Assembly (NCBI RefSeq): GCF_016464705.1
Contig: NZ_JAEHOB010000001.1
Span: forward strand, 597,214-639,028
DNA: 41,815 nucleotides
DNA from: Qaidamihabitans albus
GTDB taxonomy: Bacteria; Actinomycetota; Actinomycetes; Mycobacteriales; Pseudonocardiaceae
Direction of reading: 5' to 3'
Shown here in pieces: positions 18,104 through 25,736 of the stretch (positions within the stretch are counted from its first letter, which is position 1; each line of letters starts with the position of its first letter). The notes under the pieces are model-generated. The model saw nothing but the letters and a program-made list of their open reading frames with translations. It was not told the origin of the DNA and ran no database searches. The translations under genes and the position numbers were made by a program.

Positions 18104-19087
18104 CTAGCGGACGTCGCTCGGCGCCCTGCGGCGGGCCGCCCTTCGCCGCTGCTTCGGCACCCGTGCTCCGCGCGGGAGGAGCGTCAACAGGGTCGCCTCG
18201 GGCGGGCAGGCGAAGCGCACCGGCGCATACGGCGAGGTCCCCAGTCCGGCGGAGACGTGCAGCCACATGTCGGCGCCCCACCGGGAGACGCCGCGCGCCC
18301 GGGAGCGGTCGATCTCGCAGTTGGTCACGAGAGCGCCGAGTCCGGGCACCCGGAGCTGCCCACCGTGGGTGTGCCCGGCGAGGACGAGGTCGTAGCCGTC
18401 GGCGGCGAACGGGTCCAGTACCCGTGGCTCCGGTGAGTGGGTGAGGCCGAGCCGCAGGACGGGCCCGGTGGGCGCCCGGCCGGAGATGTCGGAGTAGCGG
18501 TCGCGGCGCAGGTGCGGATCGTCGACGCCCGCGGCGAAGACGCGCTCCTCGCCGATGGTGAGCGTGCGCCGGACGTGGGTGAGGTCGAGCCAGCCGTACT
18601 CGATGAGTGCCGCGCGCAGGTCGCGCCACGGCAGGCGGCGTCCGTGGATGCGCTTCTTCCGGCCCTTCGGCATCAGGTAGCGCGCCGGGTTCTTCGGCTT
18701 CGGCGCGTAGTAGTCGTTGCTGCCGAACACGAAGACGCCGGGGCGCTGCAGCAGCGGACCGAGTGCGCGCAGCACCGAGGGCACCGCTCGTGGATGCGCG
18801 AGGTTGTCGCCGGTGTTCACCACCAGGTCCGGCTCCAGCCGGTCGAGGGCAGCGACCCAGCGCTGCTTCGACTCCTGGCCGGGCAGCATGTGCAGGTCGG
18901 AGATGTGCAGGATCCGCAGCGGCGGGGCGCCGGCGGTGAGCACCGGCAGTTCCGCCGTGCGCAGCGTCCAGCGCCGCCGCTCGACGCCGGCCGCGTAACC
19001 GACAGTCGCGACGCCGAGTGCGACGGTCCCCAGCACGAACCGGCCAAGGAGCGACCTCGACCTGTCTTCGTTACCGACCGTGTCCAC
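18104..19087 (-). CDS. Membrane-anchored metallophosphoesterase
   Basis: The 327-residue calcineurin-like phosphoesterase has an N-terminal transmembrane anchor (FVLGTVALGVATVGYAAG) and the metal-binding motifs DLH, GDN, GSND and GHTHGG in order. The catalytic domain probably lies outside the membrane. It corresponds in context to Rv3683, next to ponA2 in M. tuberculosis, suggesting a cell-envelope role, although the substrate is unknown. I choose GTG 19087 because TATCCT ends 7 nt upstream, giving a leaderless mRNA. GTG 19141 is the alternative. The C-terminus is strongly basic. Confidence 0.9.
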   Translation of the reverse strand: MDTVGNEDRSRSLLGRFVLGTVALGVATVGYAAGVERRRWTLRTAELPVLTAGAPPLRILHISDLHMLPGQESKQRWVAALDRLEPDLVVNTGDNLAHPRAVPSVLRALGPLLQRPGVFVFGSNDYYAPKPKNPARYLMPKGRKKRIHGRRLPWRDLRAALIEYGWLDLTHVRRTLTIGEERVFAAGVDDPHLRRDRYSDISGRAPTGPVLRLGLTHSPEPRVLDPFAADGYDLVLAGHTHGGQLRVPGLGALVTNCEIDRSRARGVSRWGADMWLHVSAGLGTSPYAPVRFACPPEATLLTLLPRGARVPKQRRRAARRRAPSDVR

Positions 19088-19094
19088 ATCATCC

Positions 19095-19100
19095 AGGATA
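19095..19100 (-). promoter_or_regulatory. -10 box of the metallophosphoesterase gene
   Basis: TATCCT on the minus strand ends 7 nt before GTG 19087. Together with a lack of Shine-Dalgarno this points to leaderless translation. An inverted repeat (TCACTC-GAAC-GAGTGA, 19138-19153) lies just upstream, between it and the ponA2 stop codon. It could be a weak ponA2 terminator or an operator. Confidence 0.5.
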
Positions 19101-19168
19101 CGTGCTCGGTCGAGCGACCGGATCACCGCCCGATGCTTCACTCGAACGAGTGAGGAGCGCTACTCCGG

Positions 19169-21322
19169 TCAACGCATGCGTTCGTAGGCGGGGGCCGAGG
19201 GAGGCAGCTGCCTGACCGGTTCGCCCTCCATGATGTTCGTCATCGCGCCGAACCAGGTACGCGCCGGGGTCTTGCCACCGAACATGTTCCCCTCGCCGCA
19301 CGTGTAGACGTTGCCGGGTCCGCCGTCGCACAGGCCGCCGGAGCCGCCTTCCGGCCGGAACACCTGGGCCGCGCCCGCGAGCTGGGGCGTCGCGCCGACG
19401 AACGTCGCCGAGCCGTTGCCCTGAGTGGTCCCGGTCTTGCCGATCATCGGCCGGCTCCATCCGACGTCGGCGGCCGCGTCCGCCGCGGTACCGCCGGGCT
19501 CGTGGTCCTTGCTCATGCCCACCGCGAGGCTGTTGGCCAGCCCTTCCTCGACGGCCTGCTCACAGGGGGCCTCCTCGATCGGCACCGGGTTGCCGTTGCG
19601 GTCGAGAACCTCCTTGATCGGTGTCGGCGGGCACCAGGTGCCGCCGCTCATGATCGTGGCGGCGACGTTGGCCAGCTCAAGGCCACTCAGCGGGCTCGGG
19701 CCGAGGGTGAAGGACCCGTTGCCCGGGCCGTTCTCGGTGGGCTTGAAGGACTCGGCCTGGCTGGTGTTCCGCGCCGGGTCGTCGGACTCGGGATCGACGG
19801 GACCGCCGTGCATGTTGCTCGCCATGGTCTTGCGCATGCCGAGTTTGCTCGCCATGTCGACCACGGGGCCCATGCCGGCCTGTTCCTCCAGGATGACGAA
19901 GGCGGTGTTGGGCGAGGTCTGCAGCGCGGTCTGCAGGGTCATCTGGGGCGGGTAGTTCTCGCTCGCGTTGCCGAGGCAGTACCACGTCGTGCTGGGATAG
20001 GGAGCTGCAGGGCACCGGTCGGCGCCGCCGAGGAAGACGTTCGACACGTGGAAGTTCGGTGACTGGATGGTGTCGTAGATACCGGCGACCCGCTGCTGCA
20101 GGGTCGCGGCCGCCGTGAAGATCTTGTAGCTCGAACCCGCGCCACCGGTGTTGTAGACGCCGGAGGGCAACGCGTAGAAGGTCTCCCCCTGCTCGGGGTC
20201 GCCCCCGTAGTCGCGGTTCGCGGCCAGCGCCACCACCTCGTGCCGGTCCTTGCCCGGCCTGACCAGCGACAGCGTGTTCGCCACGTTGTCCTGCGTCTTC
20301 GACACCTGGTTCTCGGCGGAGACCTTGGCCTCGTGGTTGGCCTTCTGGTCCATCGTCGTCCGGATGGTGTAGCCGCCGGTGTAGAGGTCGTCCTTGTTCA
20401 TGCCGTGCCCGAGCAGGTAGTCCTCTACGTACTGGCAGAAGAACCCGTCCTCCGGCCCGGCGCCGACGCAGTTCGACGCGGGCTTGCTGGGACCCTCCGG
20501 CACCACGCCGAGCGGTTCGGCCTTGAGCTGCTCCGCGTCGTCCGGTGCCAGCTTCCGGTTCTCGACCATCTTGTCGAGCACGAAGTTGCGTCGTTCGGTG
20601 GCCTTCTCCGGGTTGTTCCACGGGTCGTACGCGCTGGGGTTGTTGACCATGCCGGCGAGCAGCGCCCCTTGGGAGACGCTCAGCTTGTCCGCCGTCGTGT
20701 CGAAGTAGGACTGGGCGGCCGCGCCGACGCCGTAGATCTGCCGGGAGAACTCGACGACGTTGAGGTAGCCGGTGAGGATCTGCGACTTGCTCATCTTCGT
20801 CTCGAGCTGGATCGCGATCCGCGCCTCCTTCAGCTTGCGGGCGATCGACTGCTCCTGCGCCTTCTCCTGGCCGACCTTGTCACCGCGGTAGATGACGTTG
20901 ATCAGGTAGTTCTTCACGTACTGCTGCGTGATCGTGGAGGCACCCTGGGTGTCGCCGCCGGTGGTGTTGCTGATCGCCGCCCGCAGGGTGCCCTTCCAGT
21001 CGACACCGTGGTGGTCGTAGAAGCGCCGGTCCTCCACCGAGACCAGCGCCCACTTCATCGCGTCGGAGATCTCCTCCGGCGCGGTCGGGATGCGGTACTG
21101 CTCATAGAGCGTCGCCAGCGGCTCGCCGTCCTTGTCGGTCACGGTGGTGATCTGCGGCGGCGGCACGTCCGCGAGCTCCGCCGACATCGATTCAACCGTC
21201 TCGCTGGCCTGGTTCGACATGACACCGGCGGCGCCGACGACGGGGAAGAGGATTCCCGCCACCAGCACCCCCGCGAGCAGACAGAGGCCGAGCATCTTGA
21301 AGAGACCGTCCCGCTTACGCAC
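19169..21322 (-). CDS. ponA2: Bifunctional class A penicillin-binding protein PonA2
   Basis: The 717-residue peptidoglycan synthase is anchored by one N-terminal transmembrane helix. A GT51 glycosyltransferase domain (about 60-260) has EDRRFYDHHGVDWKG, STITQQYVKN and SKSQILTGYLN. A transpeptidase domain has SSYK (SxxK), SPN (SxN) and KTGTT motifs. Neighbours whiB4 and the metallophosphoesterase match the mycobacterial ponA2 locus. M. tuberculosis PonA2 carries a C-terminal PASTA domain; this protein ends right after the transpeptidase domain and has none. GTG 21322 is chosen from TACCCT 7 nt upstream. A longer frame from 21451 has no support. Confidence 0.94.
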   Translation of the reverse strand: MRKRDGLFKMLGLCLLAGVLVAGILFPVVGAAGVMSNQASETVESMSAELADVPPPQITTVTDKDGEPLATLYEQYRIPTAPEEISDAMKWALVSVEDRRFYDHHGVDWKGTLRAAISNTTGGDTQGASTITQQYVKNYLINVIYRGDKVGQEKAQEQSIARKLKEARIAIQLETKMSKSQILTGYLNVVEFSRQIYGVGAAAQSYFDTTADKLSVSQGALLAGMVNNPSAYDPWNNPEKATERRNFVLDKMVENRKLAPDDAEQLKAEPLGVVPEGPSKPASNCVGAGPEDGFFCQYVEDYLLGHGMNKDDLYTGGYTIRTTMDQKANHEAKVSAENQVSKTQDNVANTLSLVRPGKDRHEVVALAANRDYGGDPEQGETFYALPSGVYNTGGAGSSYKIFTAAATLQQRVAGIYDTIQSPNFHVSNVFLGGADRCPAAPYPSTTWYCLGNASENYPPQMTLQTALQTSPNTAFVILEEQAGMGPVVDMASKLGMRKTMASNMHGGPVDPESDDPARNTSQAESFKPTENGPGNGSFTLGPSPLSGLELANVAATIMSGGTWCPPTPIKEVLDRNGNPVPIEEAPCEQAVEEGLANSLAVGMSKDHEPGGTAADAAADVGWSRPMIGKTGTTQGNGSATFVGATPQLAGAAQVFRPEGGSGGLCDGGPGNVYTCGEGNMFGGKTPARTWFGAMTNIMEGEPVRQLPPSAPAYERMR

Positions 21323-21629
21323 GTGAGCCAGGGTACGCAAGGCTGCCCGGCTCCGTGGCGGCCAGTGCTCCGGGAGGGTGTGAGGTCTGGTAACAAAAGC
21401 CACCGAGGGGGTTGGCGGACGGAACCGCGGCCGCCTACAGTCCGTCAACATCTCACGAGAACAGCCGAAGGACGGGTGAGCCGCCTGCTACGGGGCTTAC
21501 CTTCCGGGGGGCGGTGCCTGGGGAGGCGCCGTGCCGGAGGGACGTGAGCACAGGGAGAGACCTGCTCGCGGGGGCGATGCGTGCACTTCGTCCTCGCCTG
21601 CCGGTCATGAACAGGTAGGAGCTGGGGGT
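21323..21629. promoter_or_regulatory. Divergent ponA2 / whiB4 promoter region
   Basis: This 307-bp gap holds the ponA2 -10 box (minus-strand TACCCT, 21330-21335) and the whiB4 leader with an AGGAG ribosome binding site shortly before ATG 21630. Reading frames crossing it look like extensions and not separate genes. No clear operator was recognised. Confidence 0.5.
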
Positions 21630-21926
21630 ATGGAAACCAACCAGTCGGACTGGCGGGTGAAAGCTTACTGCAGGGACACCGATCCCGATGGTCTTTTCGT
21701 TCGGGGTGCCGAGCAGAACAAGGCCAAGCTGGTCTGCATGGGCTGCCCGGTACGGACGGAGTGCCTCGCCGAGGCGCTCGACAACCGGATCGACTTCGGG
21801 GTCTGGGGCGGCATGACCGAGCGCGAGCGCCGGGCGCTGCTGCGCCGGCGGCCGGACGTCCTCAACTGGCGGGACCTGCTGGAATCGGCCAAGCGCCACT
21901 ACGAGCCGGCCGAGCGCGTCTCGTGA
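21630..21926 (+). CDS. whiB4: WhiB-family redox-sensing regulator (WhiB4/WblA type)
   Basis: The 98-residue Wbl protein binds a [4Fe-4S] cluster through C14, C36, C39 and C45 (CxxC spacing in VCMGCP) and has the signature GVWGGMTERERR followed by a basic helix for DNA/sigma-factor interaction. The RGAEQNKAK stretch and the location between ponA2 and two ArsA-like ATPases match mycobacterial whiB4 and streptomycete wblA, regulators of oxidative stress responses and development. ATG 21630 follows AGGAG. The stop codon TCG-TGA is formed by one arm of palindromic repeat copy D. Confidence 0.93.
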   Translation: METNQSDWRVKAYCRDTDPDGLFVRGAEQNKAKLVCMGCPVRTECLAEALDNRIDFGVWGGMTERERRALLRRRPDVLNWRDLLESAKRHYEPAERVS

Positions 21927-21964
21927 GTGCCCACGCGAGTTAGAACTCGGCTACGCACTCACGA
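21921..21964. repeat. 44-bp palindromic repeat, copy D
   Basis: Outer arms TCGTGAGTGC/GCACTCACGA and inner CGAG/CTCG pair. The whiB4 gene and the converging ATPase gene both end in the identical Ser-stop TCG-TGA taken from opposite arms, so the element supplies the stop codon of both genes and the hairpin between them. Confidence 0.9.
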
Positions 21965-23092
21965 CCCTGCCCCGGCGAGGCGGTCACCGATGTCGCGCAG
22001 GCCCGCGATGTCGTGCACGTCCCCGGGCAGCGCAGGCACGCCGACGACCGGGACGCTGGGATGCGCGCGGGTGAAGCGCGCGAGCAGGCGCTCCTCCCGC
22101 GCGGCCAGCGCCACCCGGTCGGCGTGCAGGCGCAGGACCGCGACGGCGAGCGGCGCGTTCTTGCCGCCGCGCTCCAGCGCCTCGGCCGCCGACAGCGCGT
22201 CGATCGCGGAGAGGTCGGCGAGCACCGGATGGGTCCGGTTGGCCACCAGCCCGGACAGCGGCATCGACTCCTCGGAGAGCCGCTCGACGAAGTAGCTCGC
22301 CTCGCGCAGCGCGTCCGGCTCCGGCGAGGCGATCACCAGGAACGACGTGCCTTTCGAGCGCAGCAGCTCGGCCGTCTTGGTGGCGCGCTCGCGGAAGCCG
22401 CCGAACGTCGTGTCGAACGCCTGCATGAAAGCCGACGCGTCGGCGAGCAGCTGACCGCCGAGAATCGTCGAGACGGCCTTGGCGAACATGGAGAACCCGG
22501 CGCTGACCACCTTGCGCAGGCCCCAGCCGCCCGCCCGCGCCGGGCTGGTGAGCAACCGGATCATCCGGCCGTCCAGCGCGCTGGACAGGCGGGACGGCGC
22601 GTCGAGGAAGTCCAGCGCGGAACGGCTCGGCGGGGTGTCGACCACGATCAGGTCCCAGTCGCCCGTCGCGGCCAGCTGCCCCAGCTTCTCCATCGCCATG
22701 TACTCCTGCGTGCCGGCGAAGGACGTGGAGATGGTCTGGTAGAAGCGGTTGCCGAGCAGCTGTTCGGCGCGCTCCGGGCCGGCGTGCACGCGCACCATGT
22801 CGTCGAACGTGCGCCGCATGTCGAGCATCATCGCCCACAGCTCGCCCTTCGGCTCGAAGCCGGGGACGGAAACCTTGCGCGGCTGGTTGCCGAGCTCCCG
22901 CAGGCCGAGCGCCTGGGCGAGCCTGCGTGCGGGGTCGATGGTCAGCACCACCGTGTGCCGCCCGCGCTCCGCTGCGCGCAGTGCCAGCGCGGCCGCGGTG
23001 GTGGTCTTGCCGACCCCGCCCGATCCGCAGCAGACGACCACGCGGGTCTCCGGGTCGTCGATGAGCCCGTCCATGTCGAGGGTGGCGCTCAT
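21959..23092 (-). CDS. ArsA/GET3-family ATPase, second subunit
   Basis: The 377-residue P-loop ATPase of the ArsA/GET3 anion-transporting class has Walker [10 protein letters not shown] (about 23-31), a switch region [14 protein letters not shown] and a [14 protein letters not shown] segment typical of this family. It corresponds to Rv3680, whose partner is Rv3679. In mycobacteria these form a complex implicated in redox/cell-envelope stress. ATG 23092 overlaps the upstream gene stop by ATGA, so the two are translationally coupled. The final Ser-stop codons come from palindromic repeat copy D. Confidence 0.92.
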   Translation of the reverse strand: MSATLDMDGLIDDPETRVVVCCGSGGVGKTTTAAALALRAAERGRHTVVLTIDPARRLAQALGLRELGNQPRKVSVPGFEPKGELWAMMLDMRRTFDDMVRVHAGPERAEQLLGNRFYQTISTSFAGTQEYMAMEKLGQLAATGDWDLIVVDTPPSRSALDFLDAPSRLSSALDGRMIRLLTSPARAGGWGLRKVVSAGFSMFAKAVSTILGGQLLADASAFMQAFDTTFGGFRERATKTAELLRSKGTSFLVIASPEPDALREASYFVERLSEESMPLSGLVANRTHPVLADLSAIDALSAAEALERGGKNAPLAVAVLRLHADRVALAAREERLLARFTRAHPSVPVVGVPALPGDVHDIAGLRDIGDRLAGAGS

Positions 23093-24090
23093 CGCACCCC
23101 CTGGTCGACGAGGGCTTCGGCGATCTCGTACAGCGCCGCGACGTCGACGCCGCCGGTCAGCTCGGGCAGCTCCAGCGTCGGCAGGTCCGCCTCGGCGAGC
23201 TGCTCGCGGGCCCGCTGCTCGGCGGCCACCCGGACCGCGTGCTCGACGGTCTCCTCGACGAGCGCGTCGAGCGTCGCGTCCGGCAGTTCGAGCCCCGCCG
23301 TGGCGAGCCCGGCGCGCACGCGTGAGGCGTCCACCCGCCCGTCGGCCGCCGGGACGACCGACCGCGCGGGCAGCCTCGGCGGCCGGACCCGGTTGACCAG
23401 CACCGCTCCCGGTCGCAGGTCGGCACCGTCGAGTTCGGCGACCGCTTCGAGCGTCTCGCGCACCGGCATCTCCTCCAGCAGCGTCACGATGTGGATGGCG
23501 GTCTCGCCCGAGTGCAGCAGGCGCACCACGCCGTCGGCCTGCCCGCGGATCGGGCCGGTCTTGGCCAGGTCGGTGAGGGCCCTCGTGACATCGAGGAACT
23601 TCACCACCCTGCCGGTGGGCGGCGCGTCGACGACGACGGCGTCGTAGGCGTGCCTTCCGCCGGACTCGGTGCGGCCGACGCATTCCTTGATCTTGCCGGT
23701 GAGCAGCACGTCGCGCAGGCCGGGCGCGAGCGTGGTGGCGAACTCGATCGCGCCCATCCTGCGCAGCGTCCGCCCCGCGAAACCCAGGTTGTAGAACATC
23801 TCGAAGTACTCGAGCAGCGCGGCCTCGACGTCGATGTGCAGTGCGCGCACCTCGCCGCCGCCGGGCGCGGAGGCGATCCGCTGCTCGGCGTACGGCAGCG
23901 GTTCGGTGTCGAAGACCTGGGCGAAGCCCTGCCTGCCCTCCACCTCGATCAGCAGCACCCGCCTGCCCCCGCTGGCCAGCGCCAGTCCGAGGGAGGCGGC
24001 GAGGGTGGTCTTGCCGGTCCCGCCCTTCCCGGTGACGAAATGGAGCCGCGTGCGCGTGAGTTCGTCGGTCCAGCCAGCCAGCGTGGTCAC
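23089..24090 (-). CDS. ArsA/GET3-family ATPase, first subunit
   Basis: The 333-residue paralogue of the downstream gene has Walker [10 protein letters not shown] (residues 21-29) and the switch [15 protein letters not shown]. It corresponds to Rv3679. The pair probably works as a heterocomplex using ATP for a targeting or redox function. The cargo is not evident from sequence. I choose GTG 24090 because TACGCT lies 6 nt upstream (leaderless). The longer start at 24108 would cross this promoter box and a tandem repeat. Confidence 0.92.
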   Translation of the reverse strand: MTTLAGWTDELTRTRLHFVTGKGGTGKTTLAASLGLALASGGRRVLLIEVEGRQGFAQVFDTEPLPYAEQRIASAPGGGEVRALHIDVEAALLEYFEMFYNLGFAGRTLRRMGAIEFATTLAPGLRDVLLTGKIKECVGRTESGGRHAYDAVVVDAPPTGRVVKFLDVTRALTDLAKTGPIRGQADGVVRLLHSGETAIHIVTLLEEMPVRETLEAVAELDGADLRPGAVLVNRVRPPRLPARSVVPAADGRVDASRVRAGLATAGLELPDATLDALVEETVEHAVRVAAEQRAREQLAEADLPTLELPELTGGVDVAALYEIAEALVDQGVR

Positions 24091-24100
24091 CGTGGCAGCG

Positions 24101-24130
24101 TAGGACAAGGTAGGACAAGGTAGGACAACG
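24101..24130. repeat. Three tandem 10-bp repeats at the ATPase operon promoter
   Basis: TAGGACAAGG occurs three times in direct tandem, the third copy with one change (CG for GG at the end). The first copy overlaps the -10 box at 24097-24102. The 10-bp period is close to one helical turn, so repeats would present the same face of DNA to a regulator. Confidence 0.75.
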
Positions 24131-24167
24131 AACCGGACATGCCGCGCGGAGCGCCCGCCGGGCGGGA

Positions 24168-24416
24168 TCAGCTCGCCAGTACGAGCACCGCGACCGCGAC
24201 CGCGACGGCGGCGGCGAGGCTCCAGGCAGGCACGGCAGGCAGCACGGTGAGCACGAGCACGGCGAGGACGGCGAGCGCCGTGGCGGACACCAGGCCGGAG
24301 ACGGCGACCGTGCTCGACCTGCCCGTCCGGTCCCGCGCCTTGGCCATGATCATCAGCACGCCCAGGAGACCGGGGAAACCCAGCAGGGCCGTCGCCAGGA
24401 TCCGCCAGGTCTCCAC
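24168..24416 (-). CDS. Small membrane protein
   Basis: The 82-residue protein has two hydrophobic helices (about residues 7-26 and 38-80, the latter possibly two segments) joined by the basic loop [10 protein letters not shown]. The function is unknown. The GTG start is 8 nt after TACCCT (24425-24430), indicating a leaderless transcript. It is divergent from the DUF4177 gene, with only 32 bp between start codons. Confidence 0.7.
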   Translation of the reverse strand: METWRILATALLGFPGLLGVLMIMAKARDRTGRSSTVAVSGLVSATALAVLAVLVLTVLPAVPAWSLAAAVAVAVAVLVLAS

Positions 24417-24424
24417 GAGGTCAC

Positions 24425-24441
24425 AGGGTAGTGGCTAGGGT
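24425..24441. promoter_or_regulatory. Back-to-back leaderless promoters
   Basis: Minus-strand TACCCT (24425-24430) serves the small membrane protein, and plus-strand TAGGGT (24436-24441) lies 7 nt before ATG 24449. The -10 boxes are 5 bp apart inside a 32-bp gap, so the -35 region of each promoter must lie within the opposite gene. Confidence 0.55.
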
Positions 24442-24448
24442 GTGCCGC

Positions 24449-24610
24449 ATGAGTGCCACGAAGTGGGAGTACGCTACCGTTCCGCTGCTGATCCACGCCA
24501 CCAAACAGATTCTCGACCAGTGGGGTGACGACGGCTGGGAACTGGTCACCGTGTTGCCGAACCCGAGCGGCGAGCAGCACGTCGCCTACCTGAAGCGGCC
24601 GAAGGACTGA
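24449..24610 (+). CDS. DUF4177 mini-protein (Rv3678A-like)
   Basis: The 53-residue protein starts MSATKWEYATVPLL and contains the typical ILDQWGDDGWELVTV core. This is the fold and motif (WEY...LNxxGxxGWELV) of the small DUF4177 family. In mycobacteria a similar short ORF precedes the RidA-family gene. The function is unknown. The start is set by TAGGGT 7 nt upstream. Two bases separate its stop from the RidA start. Confidence 0.85.
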   Translation: MSATKWEYATVPLLIHATKQILDQWGDDGWELVTVLPNPSGEQHVAYLKRPKD

Positions 24611-24612
24611 GC

Positions 24613-25068
24613 ATGAGCTGGAGCGGGAGGCTCGCCGAACTCGAGATCGAACTGCCCGGCGTCGCGGCTCCGGTCGCCGCCTACGTCCCCGCCGTGCGCA
24701 GTGGCTCACAGGTCTTCACCTCGGGTCAGCTGCCGTTCGTGTCGGGTTCGCTCGCCGCCACCGGCAAGGTCGGCGGCGAGGTCAGCCCCGAGGAGGCCAA
24801 GCGGCACGCACGCACGGCGATGCTGAACGCGCTGGCCGCAGTACACGACCTGGTCGGCATCGACGCCGTCCGCCGGGTGGTCAAGGTGACCGGCTACGTC
24901 GCGTCGAGCGACGGCTTCACCGGCCAGCCCGCCGTCATCAACGGTGCGTCGGAGCTGCTGGGCGAGATTTTCGGTGACGCGGGCACGCACGCCCGCGCGG
25001 CCGTGGGGGTCGCGGAGCTGCCGCTTGGTGCCCCCGTCGAGGTCGACTTGATCGTGGAGGTCGCGTGA
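24613..25068 (+). CDS. RidA family protein (Rv3678c-like)
   Basis: The 151-residue member of the YjgF/YER057c/UK114 (RidA) family shows the [11 protein letters not shown] strand and the [26 protein letters not shown]-terminus. The catalytic arginine for imine hydrolysis in RidA proper sits in this last part. Here the ARAAVGV region carries an Arg, but assignment to the active subgroup is uncertain. It probably handles reactive enamine/imine intermediates. Follows the DUF4177 gene by 2 bp and touches the next gene as TGATG. Confidence 0.88.
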   Translation: MSWSGRLAELEIELPGVAAPVAAYVPAVRSGSQVFTSGQLPFVSGSLAATGKVGGEVSPEEAKRHARTAMLNALAAVHDLVGIDAVRRVVKVTGYVASSDGFTGQPAVINGASELLGEIFGDAGTHARAAVGVAELPLGAPVEVDLIVEVA

Positions 25069-25700
25069 TGGATCCGGACATCGAGTACGCATGTCACGAA
25101 CTGCTGCTGCGCCTGGCAGGCCGGCTGCCGGACCAGCTGCTGTGGCGGTTCCGGGACTGGCTCGGTGAGGGTGCGATGGGAACGCTCGCGCGCACCTTCC
25201 CGAAAGCTTTGCTCAAGCACAGAATTGACCTGGACCAAGTCGAGTATCGCCTGCTGGTCGCCGGTCTCATCCCGCATGGCGCCGATTGGCACCAGGTGAG
25301 TTCGACGCTTGGGGTAGACGACCCCGTCGATAACCGGTACACATTCGTTACGGGTGCACCCGATTGGGTGAACTCTGTCGATTCGGTGTCCGTGGTGGTT
25401 CACGCAACGTTGCGTGGTCGCCCGGACGTGGGCGAGGTACGGGAAAGCTGGCGACACAGTCGTGACTCCGAGGAGCGGGACGCGAAGCGGGTCCTCCTCG
25501 TCACGGGTGTCTCCCGGCTGCCGCGCCTCACTGGGGAGCTGCAGCGGGTCCTCCGGGTACTGGGTGACGAGGCGCCCAGCGTGGAGGTACTGCCAGAGCA
25601 GTTCGACCTGCCCGAGTACCACCGGGCGGCGCTCGCGAACTCCCGGTTCGTGTGCGTGGGTGCCGTGGACACCGGTCACCACAGACTGGTACCCGCGTAA
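25068..25700 (+). CDS. Unrecognised protein P1 of a paralogous pair
   Basis: The 210-residue soluble protein is not assignable by me to a known family. It has two parts. A helical N-terminus contains [19 protein letters not shown], and a C-terminal alpha/beta part runs from KRVLLVTG to [16 protein letters not shown]. The same two parts appear in the next gene product ([36 protein letters not shown]), so the two are diverged paralogues. The start ATG overlaps the RidA stop (TGATG), suggesting coupling. Codon use around 25190-25450 is less GC-biased than in neighbours, which may mean more recent acquisition. Mycobacterial synteny lacks this gene here. Confidence 0.8.
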   Translation: MDPDIEYACHELLLRLAGRLPDQLLWRFRDWLGEGAMGTLARTFPKALLKHRIDLDQVEYRLLVAGLIPHGADWHQVSSTLGVDDPVDNRYTFVTGAPDWVNSVDSVSVVVHATLRGRPDVGEVRESWRHSRDSEERDAKRVLLVTGVSRLPRLTGELQRVLRVLGDEAPSVEVLPEQFDLPEYHRAALANSRFVCVGAVDTGHHRLVPA

Positions 25701-25736
25701 AGCTCGCTGCCGGCGGCGGGCTGGAGGGAGTTGGCG

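Noticed and set aside
19138-19153. Sixth member of the 44-bp palindrome family
   Set aside because: Shares only CACTCG..CGAGTG; it is 16 bp long and lacks the TCGTGAGTGCG arms.
20240-21547. 435-codon plus-strand frame opposite ponA2
   Set aside because: Antisense shadow of a conserved PBP gene with biased amino acid composition.
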